28,325 nt of DNA from DAOUMU01 sp034409055. GTDB taxonomy: Bacteria > Chloroflexota > Anaerolineae > 4572-78 > J111. Of this stretch, positions 7,478-15,194 are shown in pieces (the first letter of the stretch is position 1; every line of letters begins with the position of its first letter). Position numbers and translations under genes: made by a program. The DNA lies in assembly GCA_034409055.1 (NCBI GenBank), contig DAOUMU010000531.1, positions 1-28,325 on the forward strand, written 5' to 3'. The notes below the pieces were generated by a model. The model made no database searches. It was not told the origin of the DNA and saw only the letters and a list, made by a program, of their open reading frames with translations.

Positions 7478-8547
7478 AAAGGTACTAAGTCTGGCCCGCT
7501 GATCACAATCTCGGCAAACCGCCGGTTTTCCTCCAAAAAGTCGTCGCAACATCGGCAAGCAGAAAACAAGGGGCGGGCTGGGCTACCCCGCAGGGCAGCG
7601 TAAGTAACCCCGGTCCATATCTCGGCCAGGGACTGCTGGCGTAAGTCACCCATAATCGGCCCTTCGCGCAACATGCAGCACACTCTGACCCGTCCGGCGT
7701 GGTCGATCAGCATATGAGTCCACGGCGCAAAACAAGGGTGGCGTTCGTAGTAACCGTGGGCGTAAAGCCCTTTTTTACTCAATCTGATCTGCCGCGAGGT
7801 CATACCGAAAGGATAAGCCTGGCAAACATCCTGGATCAGCCCCAGGGCCAGCCCCTTCTCCGCAATGACCGGCCCGATCCGCTCATTGTACTCTTTGATT
7901 TGTCGCTTGCTCAACCGTTGTAACTCGCCGGTATGGTCATCCAGGGGGATCAAGTTCAGGCCATTAGCCCCCAGGTCAGCCGCCATATCCGGCAGGTCAA
8001 TCAGGCTGGTATAATTGAGCCGGCCTACCACCGTGTTAATCCGCACTTTACCCTTCTTCATTCCCCGCCGTAAATGGCGAAAACCCTTGACCGCCCGTTT
8101 CCAGGCCCCTTTTACCCCCCGTATCCGGTCGTGCAGACGCGGGTCGGGGCTATCAAGGGAGACATTGACCCCGCGTAACCCGGCTGCGGCCAACGCCTTG
8201 GCCCTCTCTCGGGTAATGAGAGTCGCGTTGGTAGTCAGGTTGACCCGCAGGCCCTGCCCACTCATATAAGTAATCAGGGTCTCCAGGTCGGGATGCAAAG
8301 TTGGCTCCCCTCCGCTGAGGTGGACTTTACGACAGTCCAACTCGGCCAACTGGTCAGCAATCGCTTTGAGGCGGCTGATGTCCAAAGGGGCCTCTCGCGA
8401 CCAACGCCAGTGATTACACATCCCGCAGCGCAAATTACAGCCCCAAACAAGTTTCATTTTTACGTACAGGGGCCGATAAGGTTGTCCATTCAGCACCGCC
8501 GCCCGAAAAGCCGTCGCATCGGCCGCCACCTCATCCAGAGCATACAT
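7474..8547 (-). CDS. Radical SAM protein with SPASM-like C-terminus
   Basis: A 357-residue enzyme. The radical SAM cluster motif CNLRCGMC gives Cys37, Cys41 and Cys44 (CX3CX2C). SAM-binding strands follow, with HLSGGEPTLHP (76-86) and VNLTTNATLI. The C-terminal part has further cysteines (HPCFAPW, RVCCML, and CRCC at 331-334), as in SPASM/twitch proteins that bind auxiliary Fe-S clusters. Relatives range from peptide- or sugar-modifying maturases to heme-synthesis (AhbC/D, PqqE-like) enzymes, and the substrate cannot be told from sequence alone. The neighbouring glycosyltransferases suggest a possible cell-surface role. The start at 8547 has AGGGAG four bases upstream, and a promoter candidate lies at 8638-8667. 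Confidence 0.88.
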   Translation of the reverse strand: MYALDEVAADATAFRAAVLNGQPYRPLYVKMKLVWGCNLRCGMCNHWRWSREAPLDISRLKAIADQLAELDCRKVHLSGGEPTLHPDLETLITYMSGQGLRVNLTTNATLITRERAKALAAAGLRGVNVSLDSPDPRLHDRIRGVKGAWKRAVKGFRHLRRGMKKGKVRINTVVGRLNYTSLIDLPDMAADLGANGLNLIPLDDHTGELQRLSKRQIKEYNERIGPVIAEKGLALGLIQDVCQAYPFGMTSRQIRLSKKGLYAHGYYERHPCFAPWTHMLIDHAGRVRVCCMLREGPIMGDLRQQSLAEIWTGVTYAALRGSPARPLFSACRCCDDFLEENRRFAEIVISGPDLVPF

Positions 8548-8633
8548 ACTACTCCCTACCTACTCCTTACCCCTTACTCCCTGGTCCCTACCCCGTGACT
8601 TCTGGCCTGTCCTGGTAGAACTTGTCCAGGTTA

Positions 8634-8642
8634 TGTTATAAT
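8634..8642 (+). promoter_or_regulatory. Extended -10 element, candidate promoter towards the kinase gene
   Basis: TGTTATAAT is a perfect extended -10 (TGnTATAAT). No good -35 is seen, as is normal for extended -10 promoters. The leader to the kinase start would be nearly 290 bases. The same ATGTTATAAT string occurs before the winged-helix gene (23000-23008). Confidence 0.35.
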
Positions 8643-8667
8643 ATCATATTTGTAGCCACATTTGCAA
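8638..8667 (-). promoter_or_regulatory. Candidate sigma70 promoter for the radical SAM gene
   Basis: On the minus strand, TTGCAA (8662-8667) and TATTAT (8638-8643) are separated by 18 bases. The transcript would start near 8631, about 85 bases before the start codon. The -35 overlaps the first copy of the 21-bp direct repeat. Confidence 0.4.
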
Positions 8668-8681
8668 CCAATGGCAGTGAC
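8661..8681. repeat. 21-bp direct repeat, copy 1 (operator candidate)
   Basis: TTTGCAACCAATGGCAGTGAC, identical to 8746-8766. The two starts are 85 bases apart, about eight helical turns. This copy overlaps the -35 of the minus-strand promoter, so a bound protein could control it. That role is inferred. Confidence 0.6.
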
Positions 8682-8745
8682 GGATGTGTTTCAATTTGGA
8701 GGCAAATATATTGTGGGGTCGAGGCTTCAGCCGGATGTGGCTCCG

Positions 8746-8766
8746 TTTGCAACCAATGGCAGTGAC
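8746..8766. repeat. 21-bp direct repeat, copy 2 (operator candidate)
   Basis: Identical to 8661-8681. Flanking bases also share GGATGTG strings, so the pair may come from a local duplication. Confidence 0.6.
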
Positions 8767-8932
8767 CGGGGTCTTGGTATGTTCATAGAAATCTATCCAA
8801 ACAATCATATTTGGGGCTTGGCAGTATGTGCTATCTATTGTATCATATCTATTATTAACAACAGGGAAAACGGTTACGTTTATCCATACACAGCCGGTAA
8901 ATCTGCATGGTTCTTGATCGTCAATGGGATAA

Positions 8933-10651
8933 ATGAGCATGGAAGACATCTCCATCAAAGTGCTTTTAATCGAAGATAATCCTGGCCAAGCCGGACTGAT
9001 CCGAAAAGTACTGGCCGAAGTACAATACCCTGCGTTCCACCTGGAGTGGGTTGAGCAGCTTTCGACGGGGTTAGACCGCTTGGCTGCTGGAGGGATCGAT
9101 TTGGTCCTGCTCGATTTGTCACTGTCCAATGGCCAGGGATTTGACACCCTTATCCGGGTGCGTACTCATATACCAGAAGTGCCGTTGGTCGTCATAGGTG
9201 ATGTTGACGATGAAACCCTGGTTACCAGGGCCGTACAGCAGGGAGCACAGGATTACCTGTTTAAAGAGCAGGTAGAGAGTTACTTATTGGTCACCACGAT
9301 TCTGTATGCGATCACTCGCAAGCAGACGGATGAAGCTCTCAAAAAGAGCCGGCAAATCGAGCGGGCCAAGCAAGAGTGGGAGGTTACAGTTGACTCGCTG
9401 GCCCAACTCGTCTGTCTGCTTGACAATCAAGGATGTATCGTCCGGGCCAACCGAACCGTAGAAAACTGGCATCTGGTCCCGGTGGTCGATGTCAAAGGGC
9501 AAAGGCTGCACGAGCTTTTTCATCCCGGCTGTACTGACTTGGCTTGCTACCTGGAACTCTTTTGGCTGCAGGCGTGGCAAGCACTGGCCCAAGGCCGTGC
9601 CACTGAGATTGAAGCCTACGATCAGGTCCTGAAACGTCATCTTCACTTCCAGGTACGGCCGATTTCCACTGAAACTCAGTGGCGGGATAAAGTCGCCACC
9701 AGCTTTGCCGTAGTGATTGTAAACGATATCACCCAACGCAAACAGGGCGAAGAAGCCCTGCGAAAAGCTAAAGACGAACTGGAAATAAGAGTCGCAGAGC
9801 GCACGGCAGCCTTAAAGAAAATGAACGAGCAACTCCAGTATGAACTCACCAGACGCAAGGAAGTGGAAGCGACTCTGGAAGCAGAACGGGCCTCGCTGGC
9901 CCAACGGGTGGCTGAGCGAACGGCTGAACTCAAGGCAATTAATGCCGAGTTGGTCAAAGCCGTCCACGCCAAGGACGAATTTCTGGCGACGATGAGCCAC
10001 GAGCTGCGTACGCCACTGACGGCCATCTTAGGTATGTGCGAGATAATGAGGGCGACAGTCTACGGACCGCTTACTGAGAGACAATTTGATGGTTTGCATA
10101 GTATTGAGGAAAGCGGTCACCGCCTGTTGACCCTGATCAACGGTGTCCTCGACTTCTCCACCATTGAAGCGGGGAAACTCCAGTTGGTCATCGAGTCGGT
10201 CTCTGTGCATGAGGTTTGTCAAGACAGCCTGCGTTCTATTCAACAACAAGCCCAAAAGAAGAACATCGAACTCTTTTCCGCCTTTGACCAGACGGTGGAC
10301 ACCCTTCAGGCTGATAAACGCCGTCTGAAGCAAATTTTGGTCAACTTATTACACAACGCCGTCAAGTTTACCCCAGAAGGAGGCCAGGTTGGCCTGGAAG
10401 TCAAGGGAGATAAGAATCGCGGTATAGTTCACTTCACCATCTGGGATACCGGCATCGGACTGGCCAAAAAAGATATGGATCGTTTGTTCAAACCTTTTGT
10501 CCAATTAGATAGCGGTCTGTCACGCAAGTATGAGGGCGCAGGCTTGGGACTGGCCCTGGCCCATCGACTCACCGAGATGCACGGCGGTCACGTCACCGTG
10601 CAGAGTGAGGCCGGGCAGGGCAGCCGGTTTACTGTTTCGCTTCCCTGGTAG
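8933..10651 (+). CDS. Soluble hybrid sensor histidine kinase (REC-PAS-HisKA-HATPase)
   Basis: A 572-residue cytosolic protein. The N-terminal receiver (7-125) has acidic residues Glu14/Asp15, phospho-acceptor Asp61 and Lys111. A PAS-like domain follows (about 148-268), then a long coiled coil (270-345) with a duplicated signalling-helix motif (RVAERTAALKKMN at 286 and RVAERTAELKAIN at 325). The kinase core has His356 in SHELRTP, an N box (NLLHNAVKFTP, 471-481), DTGIG (505-509) and GAGLGLAL (535-542). There is no membrane segment, so it likely takes input from another kinase through the receiver and from a ligand in the PAS domain. ATG 8939 is an alternative start; the ribosome site is weak. 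The Memo-family gene follows after 52 bases and may be co-transcribed. Confidence 0.92.
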   Translation: MSMEDISIKVLLIEDNPGQAGLIRKVLAEVQYPAFHLEWVEQLSTGLDRLAAGGIDLVLLDLSLSNGQGFDTLIRVRTHIPEVPLVVIGDVDDETLVTRAVQQGAQDYLFKEQVESYLLVTTILYAITRKQTDEALKKSRQIERAKQEWEVTVDSLAQLVCLLDNQGCIVRANRTVENWHLVPVVDVKGQRLHELFHPGCTDLACYLELFWLQAWQALAQGRATEIEAYDQVLKRHLHFQVRPISTETQWRDKVATSFAVVIVNDITQRKQGEEALRKAKDELEIRVAERTAALKKMNEQLQYELTRRKEVEATLEAERASLAQRVAERTAELKAINAELVKAVHAKDEFLATMSHELRTPLTAILGMCEIMRATVYGPLTERQFDGLHSIEESGHRLLTLINGVLDFSTIEAGKLQLVIESVSVHEVCQDSLRSIQQQAQKKNIELFSAFDQTVDTLQADKRRLKQILVNLLHNAVKFTPEGGQVGLEVKGDKNRGIVHFTIWDTGIGLAKKDMDRLFKPFVQLDSGLSRKYEGAGLGLALAHRLTEMHGGHVTVQSEAGQGSRFTVSLPW

Positions 10652-10703
10652 GGTTAGAGGGAATTGAGAATCAATAATAAAAAACATTTAGGATTTTCCG
10701 AGT

Positions 10704-11924
10704 ATGAACCACCTAGTAGATAAACCAAAAATTCGTAACGTAAACATCCAGCGAATTGCCTACCAGGGGCAACCCGTATTCCTGATTCAGGATGGTTTGA
10801 AACTGACCGATACGGTCATTGTGCTTCCCCAGGCTTTAGGACCATTAGCTTTGCTGTGCGATGGTCAGCACACTTTGCCAGAGATTCGAGCGGCCTTGGA
10901 GATACGCTATGGCTTGTGCTTGCCCCAAACGGTGCTTGAAGATTTACTAAAACAATTTGACCAGGCCCTACTGCTGGAGAACGAAACCTACCACCAGGCC
11001 AGGCAGCAGGCATTAGAGGTATACCGGGCCGCTCCTTCTCGTCCACCGGCTCTGGCCGGCCCTTCCTATCCCGCTGACCCCGACGAACTACGCCGGATGT
11101 TGCAAGGGTACCTGAACGAAGCCAATAGTGTACCTTCTTCGCCGGCTCATAGCCGGGGGATTATCAGTCCGCATATCGATTTTCAGCGCGGCGGACCAAC
11201 CTACGCCCAGGTTTGGGCCAGCGCGGCCGAGGCCGTGCGCCAGGCCGAATTGGTCGTTATTTTTGGAACCGACCACAATGGGGATTATGGTACCCTTACC
11301 TTAACCCCCCAAAATTATGCCTCACCGCTGGGAGTGATGCCCACCGACAAAGAGCTGGTTGACCGGCTGGCCGAGGTGCTGGGACCGGAACACGCTTTTG
11401 CCGAAGAGCTACACCATCGCAGCGAGCACTCTATTGAGCTCGCCTTGATCTGGCTGCAATACCTGCGCGGTGAAGAATCCTGTCCGATACTGCCTGTCTT
11501 ATGTGGCTCCTTTCATCACTTTATGACCAATCAAGCCAACATTGAAGATGAAACAAACTACAAGGCATTTGTTGAGGTACTACGCACAGAGATGACCAAA
11601 CGGCGCACCGTAGTCGTGGCTGCCGGTGACCTGGCTCACCTGGGGCCGGCATTCGACGGCCCTCCTCTCGATCCCATAGCCCAGGTCCAGATGAAAGTCG
11701 ATGATGCGGTGCTTATGGATACCCTCTGTCAGGGTAATGCCCAAAATTTCTTTAAATTTATGCAGGCCGGTCAATATCGACGCAACGTATGTGGTCTGTC
11801 GTCTTTCTATTTTATCCTGGATATGCTGGACCAAACCCACGGGCAAATCATTGCCTACGACCGCTGTCCAGCCGATCATAACAGCACTTCTTTTGTCTCG
11901 GTATGTGGGATCGTCCTGGAATAG
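10704..11924 (+). CDS. Memo-family protein (AmmeMemoRadiSam B type) with PqqD-like N-terminal domain
   Basis: A 406-residue protein. Residues about 115-406 are a MEMO1/AmmeMemoRadiSam-B domain: SPHIDF (His157), GTDHNG (His191), HHRSEHSIE, AAGDLAHLGP and VCGLSS (Cys363). These match the His/His/Cys metal site known in human MEMO1 (His49, His81, Cys244). The fold is related to extradiol dioxygenases, and the biochemical role in bacteria is not established. The first 95 residues are extra: FLIQDGLKLTD, then LLCDGQHTLPEIRAAL and a helix pair ending LLLEN, which resembles PqqD-like peptide-binding winged helices. A perfect 9-bp-arm hairpin starts at the end of the gene. No partner AMMECR1 or Memo-type radical SAM gene is adjacent. 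The ribosome site is poor. Confidence 0.87.
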   Translation: MNHLVDKPKIRNVNIQRIAYQGQPVFLIQDGLKLTDTVIVLPQALGPLALLCDGQHTLPEIRAALEIRYGLCLPQTVLEDLLKQFDQALLLENETYHQARQQALEVYRAAPSRPPALAGPSYPADPDELRRMLQGYLNEANSVPSSPAHSRGIISPHIDFQRGGPTYAQVWASAAEAVRQAELVVIFGTDHNGDYGTLTLTPQNYASPLGVMPTDKELVDRLAEVLGPEHAFAEELHHRSEHSIELALIWLQYLRGEESCPILPVLCGSFHHFMTNQANIEDETNYKAFVEVLRTEMTKRRTVVVAAGDLAHLGPAFDGPPLDPIAQVQMKVDDAVLMDTLCQGNAQNFFKFMQAGQYRRNVCGLSSFYFILDMLDQTHGQIIAYDRCPADHNSTSFVSVCGIVLE

Positions 11925-11941
11925 ACAACCGCGTCTATTCC
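11918..11941 (+). terminator. Hairpin at the end of the Memo gene (terminator-like, no T tract)
   Basis: GGAATAGAC and GTCTATTCC form a perfect 9-bp stem with a 6-base loop, overlapping the stop codon. No run of T follows, so this may be an RNA-stabilising hairpin or a factor-dependent end rather than an intrinsic terminator. Confidence 0.35.
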
Positions 11942-12022
11942 TCCTGAGGCGGAGCGAAGCCGAAGGGTCTCTTCACCGGCGGAATAGGAGATTCTTCGTC
12001 GCTACGCTCCTCAGAATGACAT
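11935..12022. repeat. Dispersed palindromic repeat (GTCATTCTGAG family), copy 1
   Basis: An imperfect inverted repeat whose right part, read on the minus strand, is GTCATTCTGAGGAGCGTAGC followed by GAAGAATCTCC. The same family occurs at 25858-25977. Repeats of this wording are widespread in several bacterial phyla as intergenic elements. Confidence 0.7.
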
Positions 12023-12069
12023 GAAGGTGAATAGTTACCTCTGAGAAAAGGAAAAACCCGTCAATTCAG

Positions 12070-12711
12070 ATGAATAACCGCAAGCATCACCGCTATTACC
12101 CTGCTAAACCTCATCCCAAAAGGGATCCCAGCCGGACTCTCCTCTTTTGCAAACCTTATAAAGTCTTAAGTAGTTTCACCGATCCAGAAGAAAAAGGCCG
12201 TTCAACAATAGGCGATTATGTGGATGTACCTGAGGTTTATGCAGCCGGTCGGCTGGACTATAATAGCGAAGGCTTGCTCATTCTCACCTCTGATGGCCGC
12301 TTGGCTCATCGCATCACTCACCCTCGGTACAAATTGAAGAAGGTCTATCTGGTCCAGGTAGAAAATATCCCCGAGGCAAAGGCCCTGAACCAATTACGGC
12401 AGGGATTACTGGTCAAAGGCCAACAAACGCGCCCGGCAGAGGTTGAGTTATTGCCAGTCGAACCACAAATATTTCCTCGCTCAGAACCGATTCGCTATCG
12501 AAAATCCATCCCCACGGCCTGGTTAAAAATCGTCCTGTCAGAAGGACGCAAACGGCAGGTGCGTCGGATGACGGCGGCCGTAGGCCACCCAACCCTGCGC
12601 CTGATCCGTATCGCTATCGGCCCAATTAGCCTGGACAATCTTATCCCCGGCCAGTGGCGAGATTTAACCAAACAAGAATTGAAGAGTCTGTGGGTTAGTA
12701 CACTCTGTTAA
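12070..12711 (+). CDS. rluE: 23S rRNA pseudouridine synthase, RluE-type
   Basis: A 213-residue enzyme of the RsuA/RluB/E/F family, which isomerises a specific uridine in rRNA to pseudouridine. In E. coli RluE acts at U2457 of 23S rRNA. The catalytic motif AGRLDYNSEGLLILT places the Asp nucleophile at residue 63. The C-terminal half (RKSIPTAWLKIVLSEGRKRQ, then VRRMTAAVGHPTLRLIR) is very close in pattern to RluE, including the lack of an N-terminal S4 domain. The length matches RluE. The N-terminal 20 residues are basic, as in other RluE proteins. It probably stands alone, because repeat-rich gaps flank it on both sides. The ribosome site is weak. Confidence 0.9.
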   Translation: MNNRKHHRYYPAKPHPKRDPSRTLLFCKPYKVLSSFTDPEEKGRSTIGDYVDVPEVYAAGRLDYNSEGLLILTSDGRLAHRITHPRYKLKKVYLVQVENIPEAKALNQLRQGLLVKGQQTRPAEVELLPVEPQIFPRSEPIRYRKSIPTAWLKIVLSEGRKRQVRRMTAAVGHPTLRLIRIAIGPISLDNLIPGQWRDLTKQELKSLWVSTLC

Positions 12712-12850
12712 GGTAATACTTTTGTCCCCCTAAATTTTTAGTTATTTTACCCCCCAAAATTATAGGCTTTTTCATCCCTCTTTTTTAGGGCTAATGCCAA
12801 AGCGCCATTACTGTTACTATAAATATCAATAAGGTAATAAAAAGAGGTAT

Positions 12851-12886
12851 CTGCGGCACGCTTCGCAGTCGGCACGTGGGCGTGCC
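12851..12886. repeat. Double hairpin
   Basis: CTGCG/CGCAG (12851-12855 and 12864-12868) is followed by the perfect stem GGCACG/CGTGCC (12871-12876 and 12881-12886). The sequence differs from the 53-bp family, but the two-hairpin layout is the same. Confidence 0.55.
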
Positions 12887-12996
12887 TCATATTATGCCCT
12901 GTGGGTACTCCGCAAAAATTGGATCTTGCCGAATTTGTGGCTGTTTTACGGGAGGAACGTTTTTCTCTGGCGGACTAATAGGCCCAAATAGCCCCC

Positions 12997-13024
12997 TTTA
13001 AACATTGCAAAAGTATAGTATAAT
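12997..13024 (+). promoter_or_regulatory. Candidate promoter upstream of kinase/regulator operon
   Basis: A perfect TATAAT at 13019-13024 with a weak TTTAAA (12997-13002) 16 bases upstream. It lies about 230 bases before the kinase start, so the leader would carry the hairpin repeats. Weak evidence. Confidence 0.25.
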
Positions 13025-13049
13025 AGGCACAATATAGGTTAACAATTTT

Positions 13050-13071
13050 GAACGACTGAAGTCGTTGCTAC
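13050..13071. repeat. Short palindromic repeat (AACGACTnnAGTCGTT family)
   Basis: Identical over 22 bases (GAACGACTGAAGTCGTTGCT plus AC) to 15148-15169, and nearly the reverse complement of 7101-7122. Confidence 0.8.
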
Positions 13072-13113
13072 AGTAGGCCTCTCAGGGCCATCACATCGAC
13101 AAAAAATTGTCGA

Positions 13114-13203
13114 TAATTGTGAATTGTCAATAGCCAATTGTGAATAGTGAATGATTCTTGGCTGCTCAAAATTCCATTCACAATTCAAAGTTCACAATTC
13201 ACT
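13114..13203. repeat. AT-rich inverted-repeat zone
   Basis: Strings of AATTGTGAAT and GTGAATG on the left are mirrored by CATTCACAATTC and TTCACAATTCAC on the right, giving an imperfect palindrome. It is non-coding. Confidence 0.5.
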
Positions 13204-13254
13204 ACCTTCGGCAATTTTTTCCAAGCGAAGTCCTGGAAAAGACTTAGAACTTAG

Positions 13255-14340
13255 ATGAAGGGTAGGGAAGAGTTGCAATATAAAGAGACGCAGGCAGTGG
13301 CTGAAGCTCTCAATCATAATCTGGTAGCCCTGGCCACCTCATTAAAAGGGAGACTATCCCCGGCTGAGGAAGAGATTTTGGCTAACCTCTTTCAACTTCA
13401 GGTAAATTTGCAAGCATTGTTAGCAAAAATGTCAGCCAAAGCTGACCGGACCGCATCCGTTTCCGCCCCCCCTTCATCAGTAAACACAGAAACAGATGCC
13501 TATAAGCAGGAAGTAGACAATATCGCCTACGCTCAGGCAATGCAGTATGCTCGGGACCTGGTGAAAACGATTCGTCAGAAAAAGGAACACCAGCGTCGTC
13601 TTGAACTGACCTCACAGCAACTGATTCGGGCGGAAAAACTGGCCACGATTGGCCAGGTATCTGCTGCTATGGCCCACGAACTGGGTAATATCCTGACCCC
13701 ATTACTGATGTATGCTAAATTAATTTATAAAGAAGCCATTGATAATGGGGCCTCAGAGGTGGCTGAGTTTGCCATCCAGATTACCCGAATTGCTAATCGT
13801 GCTTCCGATATGTTTCGTCAGCTCGTGGATGCGGCTCGTAGCGAACCGGGCATGATGATACCAGTGAACCTGATCCAAATTATTGATAGTACGCTGACTT
13901 TACTCTCGCCCCGGATTAACAAGCAAGGTATCAAGGTTGAACGGCAGTACTCTGAAAATTTAGCTGAGGTGATCGGAAGACCTGATCAATTGGAACAGGT
14001 CTTTATTAACATTGGTCTCAACGCGTTTGACGCTATGCCGGATGGAGGCGACTTTAAAATTAAACTAGAGCCAGGAAATGGGGGAGAGGAGGGGGCGGCA
14101 GAGGCAGGTTTTATCACGATCCGTCTAAGTGATAGTGGCATAGGCATTCGGCCGGAGAATATTAGCCGTCTTTTCGAACCTTTCTATACCACCAAAGAGC
14201 GGGGAGCTGGCTCCGGTTTGGGACTGTTTGTCAGTCATTTGATTATTAACCAGCATGGGGGGGCGATTGAAGTGGAGAGTGAACCAGGGGTGGGCACGAC
14301 TTTCATTGTAAAACTGCCAACAGCCAGTAAAAAGGAGTAA
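13255..14340 (+). CDS. Soluble sensor histidine kinase
   Basis: A 361-residue cytosolic kinase. The N-terminal region (1-60) is helical, then a linker, then a coiled coil with the motif AYAQAMQYARDLVKTIRQKK (91-110), which recurs in the kinase at 15195. The core has His141 in AHELGNILTPL (an NtrB-like H box), an N box (NIGLNAFDAMP, 252-262), DSGIG (293-297) and GAGSGLGL (317-324). No PAS, GAF or membrane segment is seen, so input may come through the N-terminal helices from a partner protein. The regulator gene begins five bases after the stop, making this a clear two-component operon. The ATG has no strong ribosome site. The kinase should autophosphorylate at His141 and pass phosphate to Asp55 of the next protein. 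Confidence 0.9.
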   Translation: MKGREELQYKETQAVAEALNHNLVALATSLKGRLSPAEEEILANLFQLQVNLQALLAKMSAKADRTASVSAPPSSVNTETDAYKQEVDNIAYAQAMQYARDLVKTIRQKKEHQRRLELTSQQLIRAEKLATIGQVSAAMAHELGNILTPLLMYAKLIYKEAIDNGASEVAEFAIQITRIANRASDMFRQLVDAARSEPGMMIPVNLIQIIDSTLTLLSPRINKQGIKVERQYSENLAEVIGRPDQLEQVFINIGLNAFDAMPDGGDFKIKLEPGNGGEEGAAEAGFITIRLSDSGIGIRPENISRLFEPFYTTKERGAGSGLGLFVSHLIINQHGGAIEVESEPGVGTTFIVKLPTASKKE

Positions 14341-14345
14341 AACCG

Positions 14346-15014
14346 ATGTCACCCGTTAAGGTTTTTATTATTGACGATGATTTTTTCGTACGACAGGCCA
14401 CGACTAGCTTGCTGACCAAAGACGAGCGGACCGAGGTGGTTGGTTCTGCCTCAAGTCTGGCCGAAGCCCTGGCAACTTTGAGGGTAGCTCCGGACATTAT
14501 ATTGCTCGATATGGATTTCAAGCATACCCAGGAAACTGGCCTGGAGGCCATTAGCCCCCTCAAGAAAGCCTTTCCTGAAACTAATATTTTGATTTTCTCC
14601 GTAAGTAGGGATGAAAATTTAATCCTGGAAGCTATGCAAGCCGGAGCCGATGGCTACATCTGGAAAAACGACGCTGCTGAAGGTTTGGGCAGCGCTATTG
14701 AACGAGTACAGCAAGGTAATTTTGTGGTAACGGAGTCGGTGGCTCGCCTCATCTTTGGCAAAATTAGTGACTTGCTCGGTAACCGTCAGGCTGAAATTTT
14801 ACCTGAAAGCAAGCATTACGTTGACTTGACCAGGCGAGTGGAGCAGGTCATGCGACTTTTTTGCATAGATGGTATGTCAGCCGCCGAAATTGCCAAAGCG
14901 CTGCACATCTCTGAAAACACCGTACGTGGTCATATCAAAACAGGTTATGAAATTGTGGGAGCCACCAGTCGCCGGGAAGCTTTTCAGAAGTTGATCGCAC
15001 GGGCGGACGAATGA
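14346..15014 (+). CDS. NarL/LuxR-type response regulator
   Basis: A 222-residue regulator. The receiver (5-125) has acidic pocket Asp10/Asp11/Asp12, phospho-acceptor Asp55 and Lys107 (YIWKN). The C-terminal LuxR/NarL helix-turn-helix (about 162-220) includes MSAAEIAKALHISENTVRGH, the recognition-helix pattern. An insert of about 30 residues links the domains. GGAGT before the ATG is a good ribosome site, and the gene is five bases after the kinase stop, so the kinase at 13255 is the likely partner. It probably binds DNA as a dimer once phosphorylated. Targets are unknown. The 29-bp direct repeats starting at the gene's end are possible binding sites but untested. Confidence 0.92.
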   Translation: MSPVKVFIIDDDFFVRQATTSLLTKDERTEVVGSASSLAEALATLRVAPDIILLDMDFKHTQETGLEAISPLKKAFPETNILIFSVSRDENLILEAMQAGADGYIWKNDAAEGLGSAIERVQQGNFVVTESVARLIFGKISDLLGNRQAEILPESKHYVDLTRRVEQVMRLFCIDGMSAAEIAKALHISENTVRGHIKTGYEIVGATSRREAFQKLIARADE

Positions 15015-15016
15015 AA

Positions 15017-15045
15017 ACGAATACCCTACCGGGCACAGGTGGATG
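15017..15045. repeat. 29-bp direct repeat, copy 1
   Basis: Starts just after the regulator stop codon; identical to 15078-15106. It contains ATACCCTACCGGGCACAGG. The 32 bases between copies contain several AGCGGAT strings. Confidence 0.8.
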
Positions 15046-15077
15046 TTGGTAAGCGGATAGGGAGCGGATTAGCGGAT

Positions 15078-15106
15078 ACGAATACCCTACCGGGCACAGG
15101 TGGATG
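15078..15106. repeat. 29-bp direct repeat, copy 2
   Basis: Identical to 15017-15045, spacing 61 bases start to start. It lies about 90 bases before the next kinase gene. Confidence 0.8.
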
Positions 15107-15147
15107 AATAGTAAATCATCTGTTTAGATTGACCGACTTACCGGTTT

Positions 15148-15169
15148 GAACGACTGAAGTCGTTGCTAC
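15148..15169. repeat. Short palindromic repeat (AACGACTnnAGTCGTT family)
   Basis: Same orientation as 13050-13071, so one copy precedes each of two kinase genes. It ends 25 bases before the start of the 15195 gene. Confidence 0.8.
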
Positions 15170-15194
15170 TGGTTAACGAGGAGTGTAGGTAAAA

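Larger units (their letters stand above)
8548..8932. promoter_or_regulatory. Divergent control region
   Basis: A 385-base region between the radical SAM gene (minus) and the REC-PAS-kinase gene (plus). The first 50 bases are a degenerate pyrimidine-rich tract (CCCTACCTACTCCTTACCCC). Overlapping divergent promoter candidates lie at 8634-8667, and a 21-bp direct repeat occurs at 8661 and 8746. Reading frames through this region have no protein-like character. Confidence 0.5.
12712..13254. other. Gene-free, repeat-rich region
   Basis: A 543-base gap with no convincing gene. It holds a double hairpin (12851-12886), a -10-like TATAAT (13019-13024), an AACGACTGAAGTCGTT repeat (13050-13071), a TCGACAA/TTGTCGA hairpin (13096-13113) and an AT-rich inverted-repeat zone (13114-13203). 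Control sites for the following kinase operon probably lie in the right half. Confidence 0.6.

Noticed and set aside
8662..8979. A 105-codon plus-strand open frame before the kinase gene
   Set aside because: It starts inside the 21-bp direct repeat, overlaps the kinase start in another frame and has no recognisable pattern or ribosome site.
8644..9147. A 167-codon minus-strand open frame over the start of the REC-PAS-kinase gene
   Set aside because: It runs antisense through the receiver domain and through the 21-bp repeats, and its translation shows no domain pattern. The plus-strand kinase explains the region.
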